The notes under the pieces were generated by a model. That model was not told the origin of the DNA and did not search any database. It worked only from the letters and a program-made list of their open reading frames with translations. From Candidatus Caenarcanales bacterium (lineage in GTDB: Bacteria > Cyanobacteriota > Vampirovibrionia > 2-02-FULL-35-15), in assembly GCA_020050435.1 (NCBI GenBank), contig JAGVKQ010000005.1, positions 217,535 to 281,534 on the forward strand: a stretch of 64,000 nucleotides of DNA, read 5' to 3'. This document shows positions 42,659 to 51,399 of the stretch, in pieces (the first letter of the stretch is position 1; each line of letters opens with the position of its first letter). Made by a program: the position numbers and the translations under genes.

Positions 42659-43792
42659 ATGGCTAAGACGATGGTAAAAGAAAAAGAAGACGTAAAAGAA
42701 AAATCCCGTGAAAAAGCGGAATCTAAAAATGAAAAACTTGAAAAACTAAAATCCTTAAATTTAACCTTAGAAAAAATTGAAAAAGATTATGGAAAAGGTT
42801 CTGTCATGCGTCTTGGTGATGCTAAGTATGGAATTGTAGATGCCATTCCTACAGGTGCTCTTACTCTTGATTTAGCTCTTGGACTTGGTGGTGTACCTCG
42901 TGGAAGAGTTATAGAAATATATGGACCTGAATCCAGTGGTAAAACTACAGTTGCTATGCATATTTGTGCACAAGCTCAAAAGCTAGGCGGAGTTGCAGCT
43001 ATCATCGATGCTGAACATGCTTTAGATCCAGAATATGCAAAAGCTCTTGGTGTAGACACCGATAATTTATTAGTAAGTCAGCCAGATACAGGTGAACAAG
43101 CTCTTGAAATTACAGAACAGTTAGTAAGATCTGGTGCAATAGATGTAGTCGTTATCGATTCAGTTGCAGCACTTGTTCCTAAAGCTGAAATTGAAGGTGA
43201 AATGGGTGACTCTCACATGGGTCTTCAAGCAAGACTTATGTCTCAAGCACTTAGAAAATTAACTGGAATTGTAAGTAAAACAAAGACAGTAGTTATTTTC
43301 ATTAACCAAATGAGACAAAAAATCGGTGTGATGTATGGTTCAAATGAAACTACAACCGGTGGAAATGCTCTTAAATACTATGCTTCAGTTCGTTTAGATG
43401 TTAGAAGAATTGAAGTGTTGAAAAAAGATAATGTAGAATATGGAAATAGAATCAAAGTAAAAGTAGTTAAAAATAAAGTGGCTCCTCCATTTAGAATTGC
43501 AGAGTTTGATTTACTTTATGGAAAAGGAATTAGCTTTGAAAGTTCATTACTTGATGTGGCTACTAACTTTGATGTCGTTCAAAAATCAGGAACATGGTTT
43601 AGCTATGATGGAGAAAAGATCGGTCAAGGACGTGAAAAGGCAGTAGAAGTGCTTACTTCAGATCCTAAGATGTTAAAGGAAATTGAGGCTAAAGTTAGAA
43701 TTAAGATTAAAGAACAAAGGCTTCAACATTCCAATACAGCTCCTAATCCAGAGATAGATGAAGATGTTGAAGAGGATGAAGACGAAGAGTAA
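42659..43792 (+). CDS. recA: recombinase RecA
   Basis: A 377-aa RecA, the ATPase that forms the strand-exchange filament and triggers LexA cleavage. Walker [10 protein letters not shown], the [11 protein letters not shown] region, Walker [12 protein letters not shown], and the DNA-binding loops [20 protein letters not shown] and [21 protein letters not shown] are intact; the tail is acidic ([11 protein letters not shown]). A basic N-terminal extension of about 30 residues precedes the core. AAAAAGGAG gives a strong ribosome binding site. It is convergent with the gene at 43793, with no space between stops. Confidence 0.97.
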   Translation: MAKTMVKEKEDVKEKSREKAESKNEKLEKLKSLNLTLEKIEKDYGKGSVMRLGDAKYGIVDAIPTGALTLDLALGLGGVPRGRVIEIYGPESSGKTTVAMHICAQAQKLGGVAAIIDAEHALDPEYAKALGVDTDNLLVSQPDTGEQALEITEQLVRSGAIDVVVIDSVAALVPKAEIEGEMGDSHMGLQARLMSQALRKLTGIVSKTKTVVIFINQMRQKIGVMYGSNETTTGGNALKYYASVRLDVRRIEVLKKDNVEYGNRIKVKVVKNKVAPPFRIAEFDLLYGKGISFESSLLDVATNFDVVQKSGTWFSYDGEKIGQGREKAVEVLTSDPKMLKEIEAKVRIKIKEQRLQHSNTAPNPEIDEDVEEDEDEE

Positions 43793-44968
43793 TTAAATTG
43801 CTAAAAATCTTCCATTTCTCATAGCCTCTTCGCTTATTTGCAAGAGTTCTTCCGGACTTTGTATTTTAACTAACCTTGATAAAACTCTTACAGAGTATTC
43901 GTCTTCTTCGCTTAATGAGGGAGGAAATGGTTCTTTAATTTCCATTTTTAGGAGGGAAACCTTTACATGGTTTTTTGCTAGTATCGCTGGTATCAATTCT
44001 TCGAATTGGCTCACTACCCCACCTCTAGTTAAAGCTTCTCTATAGTCTTTTAGCATTTTTTCTAATTTGGGAATGCCAGAAGGAAGATATAGAGCTTCGT
44101 CTACAAGTCCATCTATGCTATTTATGAAAGAGCCTACAGGTGAAAAATCTACTAAGGTTAATAGTCTAGAATAAGCTTTAAAAGAAGGCAATGGATCTGC
44201 TAAGTTCCATTGTTTAATTTTAGTTAGTAAGATGGTAGAAATGTTTTCAGCGCTGAGGTGAGATTCTGTAATATCAAAAACTCTACTAAGGTCAATTCTA
44301 GAAAGATCAAAATCTATAGGCACATCTTTAAAGACATCCTCACCTCTACTTAGTGAATTGTATAGTTTGTTATTTAGATGTTCTGAGCTTTCTAGAAAAG
44401 CATGATGATAATTAGTGTAAAACAATTTTGCATCGTAGCTATCTAAATTGTGTAAATCCCTTAAAAGAAATTGTGCTAAATGCCTAGGTTCAGAAACCAT
44501 GATTTGATCTAACAATAGTGCATTAGATTCAAATTCTTTTAACTGCATAATTCCAAGATATTGATACTTATCTAATCTCCTAACTTCTCCGCCAGCATTT
44601 AAGCCATAAATATAATCAGTCCAGCCTAACTCAAATAAAGGAAGCTCATCTTTATATCCAAGATAAGTTAATTCAAAGGCTAATTGTTCATTTATAAGAT
44701 CTTTCTGTTCTTGGGATTTCTCATCTAAGAATTTTATATTTCCTACTTGTAGGAGTCTTTCTAGAGATGCTTTATGCTGAGCAAATACTTGATGATCTCC
44801 AGGGATAAAAAATTTACCTTTTTTGCCTTCAAGCTTTTCTTTAACTTGCAAGTATGGATTAGAATCAGGTCTTAATCCTGGATTGCTTCCCCCTGGTGTA
44901 AATGTAAATAGACCTACTGTTTTCATGATTGTTGATAGCTTAAATCCTTTTTCTGTCAGTAATTCCAT
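43793..44968 (-). CDS. hypothetical helical protein, 391 aa
   Basis: An unrecognised soluble protein with no signal peptide, predominantly helical, rich in Leu and acidic residues in the C-terminal half (IKEPFPPSLSEEDEYSVRVLSRL). There are no cysteine clusters or known motifs. A later ATG (residue 15, MKTVGLF) might be the true start, since the first 14 residues have no special character. It is a single gene between recA and the secreted protein at 45067. Confidence 0.6.
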   Translation of the reverse strand: MELLTEKGFKLSTIMKTVGLFTFTPGGSNPGLRPDSNPYLQVKEKLEGKKGKFFIPGDHQVFAQHKASLERLLQVGNIKFLDEKSQEQKDLINEQLAFELTYLGYKDELPLFELGWTDYIYGLNAGGEVRRLDKYQYLGIMQLKEFESNALLLDQIMVSEPRHLAQFLLRDLHNLDSYDAKLFYTNYHHAFLESSEHLNNKLYNSLSRGEDVFKDVPIDFDLSRIDLSRVFDITESHLSAENISTILLTKIKQWNLADPLPSFKAYSRLLTLVDFSPVGSFINSIDGLVDEALYLPSGIPKLEKMLKDYREALTRGGVVSQFEELIPAILAKNHVKVSLLKMEIKEPFPPSLSEEDEYSVRVLSRLVKIQSPEELLQISEEAMRNGRFLAI

Positions 44969-45066
44969 AATTAATAAAGCATTTAGATTTAGCTAAAAGA
45001 AAGGAGAATATGATGTAAATAAATACGTCTTGATGCGTAATGTTTCTAAGTTAAAAAACGAGTAAT

Positions 45067-46098
45067 TTACTCTTCGTCTAAATTAATGCCATTAGTTGTT
45101 TCTTCATTTCCAGAAGGAGCTGTTGTTGGTGATGGCTCACTTTGGCACTCTGAAAGAGGTGCTTCTGCCCAGTAATAATTGCCAGAGATGTCAAGCAGTG
45201 ACGCATCACTACATTTTTTACATGTTGTTGTCAATGAACCGGTGGAATCTTCTTTAGTACAAAGACCTTTTTCATTTTTTCTTATACAGATAGCTCCAAA
45301 ATTACAAGTACCAGCTTTGCCACAGGTTTTTTTCTTAGTGATTTTTATATTGAAAGCTGACCTTGAACACTCGTCTTCATAATCTGCTGAAACTGATGTT
45401 TGATCAGCTGTTATATTTATGCATTGAGAAGTACCTAACTTAGTCTTCACTTCACCCGCATACTTATAAGCAGCACTTAAGTCTTGAAAAGTGTGGCAAC
45501 CTTGAAAATCAAAATTAAAATCATCTGGATCATCACTATCTACACAAACAGTTATATATTTGAAAGTTTGTTCGCATCCTAATCCATGACCAAAATATTT
45601 GTTTTTAACAGAATCACAGTTCCTGAGACTACCAGTCGGATCTCCTAGATATACCATTCCATCATATTGGATTTCATTATGTTCTTTTTCAGTACAGTCT
45701 TTCGTTTCATCAGATTTAAACCAGTTGTCACACCACGTTTTAAATGTTTTTGAAGGTTCGCACATACCACCAGTCCACTCACAATTTTTACCACAAGACC
45801 AATAACTTTTGGAGTTGCATCTAGTGTCTGCAAAGTGAGAACAAACACAGCAAACTTTTGGTGTCGTGGGAGGGGGAGCAGTTGGAGCCGTTGGAGTAAT
45901 TGGAACAGCCATGGAAGTAGGGGTAATAGGAGCAGTGGGAGTAACTGGAGCTGCCATGGGAGTAGTAGGAGCAATAGGAGCAGTGGGAGTAACTGGAGCC
46001 GCAAAAGGCCCATAAGCATAAGCTTTAATTGAGTTAAAAGAACATGCTATTAATAGAGCAATAGAAAAGCTAAAAATTTGTAGATTTTTAATAAACAT
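45067..46098 (-). CDS. secreted protein with Pro-Thr-Ala linker and Cys-rich domain
   Basis: A 343-aa exported protein. Residues 1-25 are a signal peptide (SFSIALLIACSFNSIKA). A low-complexity linker of Thr-Ala-Pro-Ile repeats (about 30-75; VTPTAPITPT units) follows, then a Cys-rich domain (CCVCSHFADTRCNSKSYWSCGKNCEWTGGMCEP, later CSRSAFNIKI, CGKAGTCNFGAIC, CKKCSDAS). It resembles in plan the linker-plus-cysteine proteins at 3721. The function is unknown; an extracellular or surface role is likely. Confidence 0.78.
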   Translation of the reverse strand: MFIKNLQIFSFSIALLIACSFNSIKAYAYGPFAAPVTPTAPIAPTTPMAAPVTPTAPITPTSMAVPITPTAPTAPPPTTPKVCCVCSHFADTRCNSKSYWSCGKNCEWTGGMCEPSKTFKTWCDNWFKSDETKDCTEKEHNEIQYDGMVYLGDPTGSLRNCDSVKNKYFGHGLGCEQTFKYITVCVDSDDPDDFNFDFQGCHTFQDLSAAYKYAGEVKTKLGTSQCINITADQTSVSADYEDECSRSAFNIKITKKKTCGKAGTCNFGAICIRKNEKGLCTKEDSTGSLTTTCKKCSDASLLDISGNYYWAEAPLSECQSEPSPTTAPSGNEETTNGINLDEE

Positions 46099-46223
46099 CT
46101 TAAAAAACCTATACCCTCTTAGATTAAGAAGTTAAAGCTAAAGATTAAAATCAGTCATTTGATGTATAAAACAAAGAAAATTAAGTAAAAATAAATATTG
46201 TATTCTAAGTTTCTTAATAGGGT

Positions 46224-46229
46224 TATAAT
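46224..46229 (+). promoter_or_regulatory. -10 box of a leaderless promoter for the aroF leader peptide
   Basis: TATAAT in the context GGTTATAATC ends 7 nt before the leader-peptide ATG, putting transcription start at the first codon. Confidence 0.5.
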
Positions 46230-46236
46230 CAAAACT

Positions 46237-46296
46237 ATGCAAAAACCTAATTTCAGCTTTTTTTGGTTTTATTTTAATCCTCAAGGGAGCGATTAG
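46237..46296 (+). CDS. aromatic-rich leader peptide, MQKPNFSFFWFYFNPQGSD
   Basis: A 19-residue peptide with five Phe, one Trp and one Tyr clustered at residues 6-13, upstream of a DAHP synthase gene and a terminator. This is the hallmark of transcription attenuation by ribosome stalling at aromatic codons. It is too short for standard ORF callers. The -10 box 7 nt before the ATG indicates a leaderless start. Confidence 0.85.
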   Translation: MQKPNFSFFWFYFNPQGSD

Positions 46297-46332
46297 GTAT
46301 TAGGTCATCTGGATTTAATTAACCCCGCTCCT
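46285..46332 (+). promoter_or_regulatory. antiterminator pairing of the aroF attenuator
   Basis: GGGAGCG at 46285-46291, in the last codons of the leader peptide, is complementary to CGCTCCT at 46326-46332 (one G-U pair), which overlaps the 5' arm of the terminator. Stalled ribosomes at the aromatic codons would free it and open the terminator; a ribosome at the stop codon would cover it. Confidence 0.65.
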
Positions 46333-46358
46333 CACTCAGGCAGCGGGGTTTTTATTTT
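46321..46358 (+). terminator. attenuator terminator before aroF
   Basis: AACCCCGCT at 46321-46329 pairs with AGCGGGGTT at 46342-46350, a 9-bp GC-rich stem followed by a T-rich run. It lies between the leader peptide and the DAHP synthase gene. Confidence 0.85.
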
Positions 46359-46369
46359 GGGAAATGTAG

Positions 46370-46389
46370 AGACTTGGCTTGCCACGTCT
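46370..46389. repeat. small palindrome of the recJ insert type in the aroF leader
   Basis: AGACTTGGC-TT-GCCACGTCT, 9-bp arms with one mismatch and a 2-nt loop. It has the same arm-loop-arm design as inserts 1 and 3 in recJ (AGACGTTGT-AC-ACAACGTCT). It lies just before the aroF ribosome binding site. Confidence 0.5.
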
Positions 46390-46406
46390 AATAAAGGAGA
46401 AAAACA

Positions 46407-47234
46407 ATGTCAGAACACAGTAAGGTACAGGTCGGTGATGTCACCATATCCAGCGATAAGCACACATATATTGCAGGTCCATGTTCAGTAGAAAATCAAG
46501 AGCAGATTTTTACTGTAGCAGAGCATGTAATTAAAAATGGTGCCACTATATTAAGAGGTGGTGCATATAAACCCAGAACATCACCTACTGCTTTTCAAGG
46601 ACTAGGCGAAAGAGGATTAGAGCTTTTATTTAGTGCTGGAAAAAAGTTTAATGTCCCTGTACTTACTGAAGTTATGGATTCAAGCCAGATTGAAACTATT
46701 ATTAAGGCATCATGTGGTCATCCATTTATTTTTCAAATCGGAGCTAGAAATGCGCTGAACTATTTTCTTTTAAGAGAAGTTGGAAAAACAGGTATGCCTG
46801 TTCTTTTAAAAAGAGGAAAAGGTGCAATGGTTTCTGAAATGATCAGTGCTTCTGAATATATTACTATTGGTGGAAGCCCAGTCATCATGTGTGAAAGAGG
46901 CATTATGTCATTTAGCAGTGCTTCAGGAATCGGGAGATTTACAGCTGATCATATGGCTATTTTAAAGTTTCAAGAAGCAGGATTTTTAACCATTTTTGAT
47001 CCTAGTCATCCAGCAGGTAAAAGAGAGTATGTAACACCTCTTGCTTTGTCAGCAGTGGCATTAGGAGCTAATGGAACTGTAGTAGAAGTCCATAATAATC
47101 CTGCTGTAGCGCTAAGCGATAAAGACCAGGCTTTAACTTTAGAAGATTTCTCACTTCTTATGAGAAAAGCAAAAGGGATTGAAATGGCATTGGAGATTTG
47201 TTCTGAGGTAATTAAAGAAGAGCAGCTAGTGTAA
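46407..47234 (+). CDS. aroF: 3-deoxy-7-phosphoheptulonate (DAHP) synthase
   Basis: A 275-aa enzyme of the short class-I (KDPG-like, beta) DAHP synthases, making DAHP from erythrose 4-phosphate and phosphoenolpyruvate. AGPCSVENQEQ, RGGAYKPRTSPTAFQGLGERGLELL, IGARN...LLREVGKTGMPVLLKRG, DPSHPAGKR and EVHNNPA contain the metal and substrate residues. There is no N-terminal ACT or chorismate-mutase regulatory domain, so the protein itself lacks obvious feedback. Regulation is instead by the leader peptide and terminator directly upstream. AAAGGAG provides a strong ribosome binding site. Confidence 0.95.
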   Translation: MSEHSKVQVGDVTISSDKHTYIAGPCSVENQEQIFTVAEHVIKNGATILRGGAYKPRTSPTAFQGLGERGLELLFSAGKKFNVPVLTEVMDSSQIETIIKASCGHPFIFQIGARNALNYFLLREVGKTGMPVLLKRGKGAMVSEMISASEYITIGGSPVIMCERGIMSFSSASGIGRFTADHMAILKFQEAGFLTIFDPSHPAGKREYVTPLALSAVALGANGTVVEVHNNPAVALSDKDQALTLEDFSLLMRKAKGIEMALEICSEVIKEEQLV

Positions 47235-47265
47235 TCCGTATTATTAAACCAATTTAATGCAATTA

Positions 47266-47299
47266 ATATAATCTATATTTAAAATAATATAGATTATAT
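47266..47299. promoter_or_regulatory. 14-bp inverted repeat enclosing a -10 box and the start codon
   Basis: ATATAATCTATATT at 47266-47279 and AATATAGATTATAT at 47286-47299 are perfect arms around a 6-nt loop. The left arm contains TATAAT; the right arm contains AT of the ATG at 47298. It could be an operator or an RNA hairpin that hides the start. Confidence 0.55.
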
Positions 47300-48062
47300 G
47301 CTTGTAAATAAAAAATTCTTTAATGCTGATTTGTTGCCTGCAAGTAACTTAGTTAAACCTTGGATAGAGAGAGCAAAAAGAACAATTATAGCTCTTAAAG
47401 ATGGGCAAATTGAAAAGAAGGTTTTTCCTGGACATCAATACCCGACACCAGTTTTAGCCCCAGAAATATTTTCAGAATTAATAAGCAATTTAAAAGAAGC
47501 ATTTTTTACTGGACTTCAAAATGTAAATGAAGCATGTAAGGCTGCAGGTTTTGATCCAGCGTCTATGAGAGATACGATAAGAACATTTCAATTTAATTTA
47601 ACTCTTGATGCTGCTATATTTCTTCATGGTGAAGGACTGTTACAACTCTCCCCTGGAGAAAGTTTCTTTCCTGAGGGAAATGTGGTTAATATTTCATTTG
47701 ATACATCACCTCATATTCATTCTGTAGAAAAAATTAGATTACAATCATTAGGATACTCATCCCCAAAACAAGGTCAGCTTACTTTTTATGAAATATTAGG
47801 GGAGCAAAGTGACTTGAACACTACTATTCCTAGCAACCTTCTTGGTGATAAATTTACTCCACCTAATCAAGAGAAGCCTGATGATCAACTGTATTTATTT
47901 ATAGACGGTATGGTGGCTCACATGGGAAAAATTTTTAAAGTTACAAAGGAAAGAATACTAACATTTGTGAACATTGTGAATGATACTACTCTGAGAATTG
48001 ATAGAGAGGGAGAAATTCATGGTCTTCGAACTAAGTTTCTTAAAGCGGTTCCTAAACCCTAA
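47298..48062 (+). CDS. hypothetical protein, 254 aa
   Basis: An unrecognised soluble protein without signal peptide. The middle (about 115-190) is beta-like and the C-terminus ends in a helix-strand pattern (MVAHMGKIFKVTKERILTFVNIVNDTTLRID). It has no ribosome binding site, and its start codon lies in a perfect 14-bp inverted repeat, suggesting special control. It follows aroF by 63 nt and precedes the N-demethylase-family gene by 144 nt. Confidence 0.62.
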   Translation: MLVNKKFFNADLLPASNLVKPWIERAKRTIIALKDGQIEKKVFPGHQYPTPVLAPEIFSELISNLKEAFFTGLQNVNEACKAAGFDPASMRDTIRTFQFNLTLDAAIFLHGEGLLQLSPGESFFPEGNVVNISFDTSPHIHSVEKIRLQSLGYSSPKQGQLTFYEILGEQSDLNTTIPSNLLGDKFTPPNQEKPDDQLYLFIDGMVAHMGKIFKVTKERILTFVNIVNDTTLRIDREGEIHGLRTKFLKAVPKP

Positions 48063-48206
48063 ATCTAACTTTTTCCAATACAATTTTTTAATTTAAAGAG
48101 CTAAATTAGAAAAATTTAATCTAGCCAAAGCTCAAACATTCATTTCCAGCTGCTAAAATATATGTTAATTAATGATAGTATATATCTAGTTATTTGAAAC
48201 TATTTT

Positions 48207-49415
48207 ATGATTACAACCAGAACAACTTTAGGTGTTGATAGAGGCGTGACTTTACCTTTGGGTAGTACAGGATTTGGAGAGCTTGGTTGTACCTTGACTG
48301 GAGCTAAAACTGTTGATTTAAGTTCAGAACAATTTTCTCATCAAAAAGCTGTTTTGGATTTAATGGATCTATATATGAGTCTTTTTAGAGTAGAAAGCGG
48401 CAGTGAGTTTGCACGAAGTAAAGGTTTTGGTGGACCTTTTGATATCATGGCACGTTTGCCAGAAGGCTCTTCTTATTTTGATTTTGATGATCAGTATCCT
48501 AGATATATGGCATTAAAAAAAGAACTTTTAGCTAATGAAAGAAAAAGAAATATAGTTTTTCAAAATGACGGAAGTCATAATGATTTTTGGATAGCACTTG
48601 CTGAATCCTTACCTCATCATTGCCCTGGTTATTTTTCTTGTGACCAAGCCCCTAACACTTTTACAAATAATATTACAGGTGAAGAATGGAAATTAAATCA
48701 ATGTGATCCATTTCTTGCTGTTGTTTCATCTGTGCAGGAAGATTTAATTTTACTTGAAAGGAATAAAGGCGGCTCACCTAAAATTAGTAATATTTCAGTA
48801 TTTTTTCCTTCTAGATGGAATCCTGCGGGAGCAGCAGGTCGTTCAGTAAGGGATGTTCATCAAATTGTTCCAAAATTTGAGATTGCTGGATTGAGTGATA
48901 AGATTGATAGAATTTTAAATAATCTAGATAAGCCTGGAGTAAGATTTACAAGACTTATACATCCATATCCCATATTACATCAATCTACAGATATTGAAAT
49001 TCCAAAATTCCCAGCAGGTGTTAATTATACGGAGGGTAATGTAGAAGATAAACTTTATATGAGGGTAGAAAAGCAAAGATTTTTTAGTGGTGATACTTTA
49101 ACCGGTGATGCTAGACATAAAGATTTAATTTTAATGTCTATAAAAACTTATGTTTTACCTCTTAGAGTCATAGAAGCCTCACAAGGTTTTGCTCAAAAGA
49201 TGTGGGAATTGCATGAAGCTATTAGAAATGAACCTACTGATCCTAATGACCCACTAAATGTTTTTCGTGAATATAGAGGCGGAACAACAGCTTTTTTAGA
49301 GCCATTAATTGATTATTTAGATAGAGTGAGGAAAGTACAGTTACAAAATCCACTTGAACATATAAAAAGATTTGGTATTCCTGATGATGCCTATTCTTGT
49401 TTCTTAGTTAGCTAA
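48207..49415 (+). CDS. heme-dependent oxidative N-demethylase family (DUF3445) protein
   Basis: A 402-aa protein of the HDOD/DUF3445 family, whose characterised members bind heme and oxidatively remove methyl groups from small amines. The family pattern is visible: SSVQEDLILLERN, VFFPSRWNPAGAAGRSVRDVHQIVP (matching FPSxW..xxK.GR...IH.PVP), and YMRVEKQRFFSGDTLTG...ILMSIKTYVLPL (matching R.ERQTL.RLP.SGAVLFTIRTY..PL). Some family positions are changed, and the central insert is longer than usual. No ribosome binding site is evident. Substrate unknown. Confidence 0.82.
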   Translation: MITTRTTLGVDRGVTLPLGSTGFGELGCTLTGAKTVDLSSEQFSHQKAVLDLMDLYMSLFRVESGSEFARSKGFGGPFDIMARLPEGSSYFDFDDQYPRYMALKKELLANERKRNIVFQNDGSHNDFWIALAESLPHHCPGYFSCDQAPNTFTNNITGEEWKLNQCDPFLAVVSSVQEDLILLERNKGGSPKISNISVFFPSRWNPAGAAGRSVRDVHQIVPKFEIAGLSDKIDRILNNLDKPGVRFTRLIHPYPILHQSTDIEIPKFPAGVNYTEGNVEDKLYMRVEKQRFFSGDTLTGDARHKDLILMSIKTYVLPLRVIEASQGFAQKMWELHEAIRNEPTDPNDPLNVFREYRGGTTAFLEPLIDYLDRVRKVQLQNPLEHIKRFGIPDDAYSCFLVS

Positions 49416-49421
49416 GTGTTT

Positions 49422-49994
49422 TTACTCAAAACTTATCTCTAATCCATTCCCTGATGAAATGTTTTGTATGGGTTCTTCTTCACTAATACCTTCTATTACA
49501 AGACCTTCAGAGTTTTCTGAATCAAAATCTTCTACTAGAGTATCAGGAGCAATTTCTACTTCTAAACCACCATTAGTATTATTTACTATTTCAAAAGTAG
49601 GAATGTAATTAAATGAACCATCAAAAGATTGATTAGAAGTAGTGATCGTTAAATAATGAGTTCCTTTATGTTTTAATAAATTATTTGGTAATGAAAAAAC
49701 AAGATTTCTTCCTATAAGATGAGCATTTGTAGCTAATGTGGATACCCTTAGATTTTTAGTACGCTTAGAATTATTTAATTTCAACTTGATATTTTCAATT
49801 CCTTGATTTTTAATAGCATAGTAAGCTCTTGTAGATAGTTGAACATTAACTTTGTTTTTATTTCCTGAGTAAATTGAATGAGTTCCATAATGTCCTCTTA
49901 TTTGGAGTCTGCCTTGATTTGCATAAGCAGCTCTTATGGTTAAAGTTAAACAACAAATTAATATAAGTACTACTATTAACTTTCTAATCATCAT
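49422..49994 (-). CDS. exported hypothetical protein, 190 aa
   Basis: A secreted protein: signal peptide (about 1-25; LIVVLILICCLTLTIRAAYA) and then a beta-rich mature part (VQLSTRAYYAIKNQGIENIKLKLNNSKRTKNLRVS, LTITTSNQSFDG) with an acidic tail (LVEDFDSENSEGLVIE). No domain is recognised; an IPT/TIG-like beta-sandwich is possible. It converges with the N-demethylase gene, 6 nt apart. Confidence 0.65.
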   Translation of the reverse strand: MMIRKLIVVLILICCLTLTIRAAYANQGRLQIRGHYGTHSIYSGNKNKVNVQLSTRAYYAIKNQGIENIKLKLNNSKRTKNLRVSTLATNAHLIGRNLVFSLPNNLLKHKGTHYLTITTSNQSFDGSFNYIPTFEIVNNTNGGLEVEIAPDTLVEDFDSENSEGLVIEGISEEEPIQNISSGNGLEISFE

Positions 49995-50147
49995 TTCCCC
50001 CTTGTACTAATCATATATAAAACACAAAATTGCTTTTACTGAAGATTTGTATCGTAATACCTCTGGATGAATGGCATATTAAATGCCTAATCTTAAGAAG
50101 AAAATAAGAAATAGGGGAAGCACCAAAAAAATTTTATATGGGAGCAC

Positions 50148-51116
50148 TTAATTACTTGTAATTAAATTCTCTTTTTTAAACCACTCTACAAACTTTTTAA
50201 TTCCTTCTTCAGGGTTGGTTCTAGGCTTGTAGTCTAATAATTTTTCAGCTTTACTGATATCAGCATATGTTTGAGATACATCACCAGGTTGTGCTGGTTG
50301 CCATTCGATAATAGCTTTTTTACCAGTAGCACTTTCAATTAGTTTTATTAAATCTAAAACTGATGTAGTGTGGGATTCCCCTAAATTAAATATTTCAAAA
50401 CTTGTTTTATCGTACTTTATAGATGCCATAATTCCATCTACTATTTCTGTGACATAGGTAAAATCTCTTTTAAATAGACCATCTCCAAAAACAGGAATTG
50501 GCTTTCCTTGTTCTATTAACTGTGTAAATTTGTAAATAGCTAAATCGGGTCTTTGGCGAGGACCGTAGACTGTAAAAAATCTAAGACAAATAGTAGGAAT
50601 TTTATAAAGGTGATTATAGGCATAGCAAAACTTTTCACCATTCAATTTGGTTACGCCATATGGAGATATTGGTTTTAAATCTAATTCTGTTTCTTTAAAT
50701 GGAACGTTCTTACATTCTCCGTAAACGGAACTACTACTACCAAATACAAACTTTTTACAATCATTATCTTTGGCTGCTTCTAAAAGATTTAATGTACCTA
50801 AGATGTTTACTTCTTCATATAGAATGGGTTCACTTAATGATGGTCTAACTCCCGCTCTTGCAGCAAGATGAACTATTATTTCTGGTTTATATTCTTTAAA
50901 AAGCTTGTCTATCTTGTTTTTATCTCTAATATCAAATCTGTTTCCAATAAAGTTATTATTGTTCTTAAAAGTAGAGATGTTTCTTTCTTTGATTTTTACA
51001 TCATAGTAGTCATTAAACTCATCTATTCCAATAACAGTATTCCCTTCGCTTAGAAGTTTTTCAGTTAAATGACTACCTACAAATCCTGCAAATCCGGTTA
51101 CTAAAACCTTAGGCAT
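50148..51116 (-). CDS. NAD-dependent epimerase, UDP-glucuronate 4-epimerase-like
   Basis: A 322-aa extended SDR sugar-nucleotide epimerase. GFAGFVGSHL is the NAD-binding loop; IDEFNDYYDVKIKERN is the segment typical of UDP-glucuronate epimerases; the catalytic set is SSSSVYG with YGVTKLNGEK (Tyr-x3-Lys); RFFTVYGPRQRPDLAI and RDFTYVTEIVDG complete the family pattern. It would supply UDP-galacturonate for LPS or capsule. It overlaps the 96-aa gene upstream by 8 nt, so they are one operon. Confidence 0.88.
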   Translation of the reverse strand: MPKVLVTGFAGFVGSHLTEKLLSEGNTVIGIDEFNDYYDVKIKERNISTFKNNNNFIGNRFDIRDKNKIDKLFKEYKPEIIVHLAARAGVRPSLSEPILYEEVNILGTLNLLEAAKDNDCKKFVFGSSSSVYGECKNVPFKETELDLKPISPYGVTKLNGEKFCYAYNHLYKIPTICLRFFTVYGPRQRPDLAIYKFTQLIEQGKPIPVFGDGLFKRDFTYVTEIVDGIMASIKYDKTSFEIFNLGESHTTSVLDLIKLIESATGKKAIIEWQPAQPGDVSQTYADISKAEKLLDYKPRTNPEEGIKKFVEWFKKENLITSN

Positions 51117-51399
51117 GTATGAAATCCTTAGGTTTTACATTACCTGCCCATGTTTCAAATTCTTTTTCTTCAAGGATATTTGTAATTCTGAGAAGTGAGC
51201 TTAAAAGATTTTCGCCTTGTTTATTCCTAGGGATAATAATTTCATTTTCTAAAACCAATTCATTGTGAATAACTTTTTGGTAATTTTTTTGTGGTGATGA
51301 AGTTAGTTCAGTCTTCAACCAAGTAAGAAGTACTTCTTTTACTTGTTTCTTTTTGTTTTTGTTTTTGTGATAATAGCTTACGAATTCTTCTAGAATCAT
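51109..51399 (-). CDS. hypothetical protein, 96 aa
   Basis: A small soluble basic protein (MILEEFVSYYHKNKNKKKQV...) with no known domain. It overlaps the epimerase start by 8 nt, and an AAGGA-type site precedes its ATG, so it is probably the first gene of that operon. Confidence 0.6.
   Translation of the reverse strand: MILEEFVSYYHKNKNKKKQVKEVLLTWLKTELTSSPQKNYQKVIHNELVLENEIIIPRNKQGENLLSSLLRITNILEEKEFETWAGNVKPKDFIHA

Noticed and set aside
45645..46019. Leu/Pro-rich frame on the minus strand
   Set aside because: It is another frame of the Pro-Thr-Ala linker of the 45067 gene, so repeat-derived.
48100..48170. Sixth copy of the ATTAAAT-N2-ATTTAAT palindrome
   Set aside because: AATTTAA-type sequences are present but arms are short and spacing differs; AT-rich background explains them.
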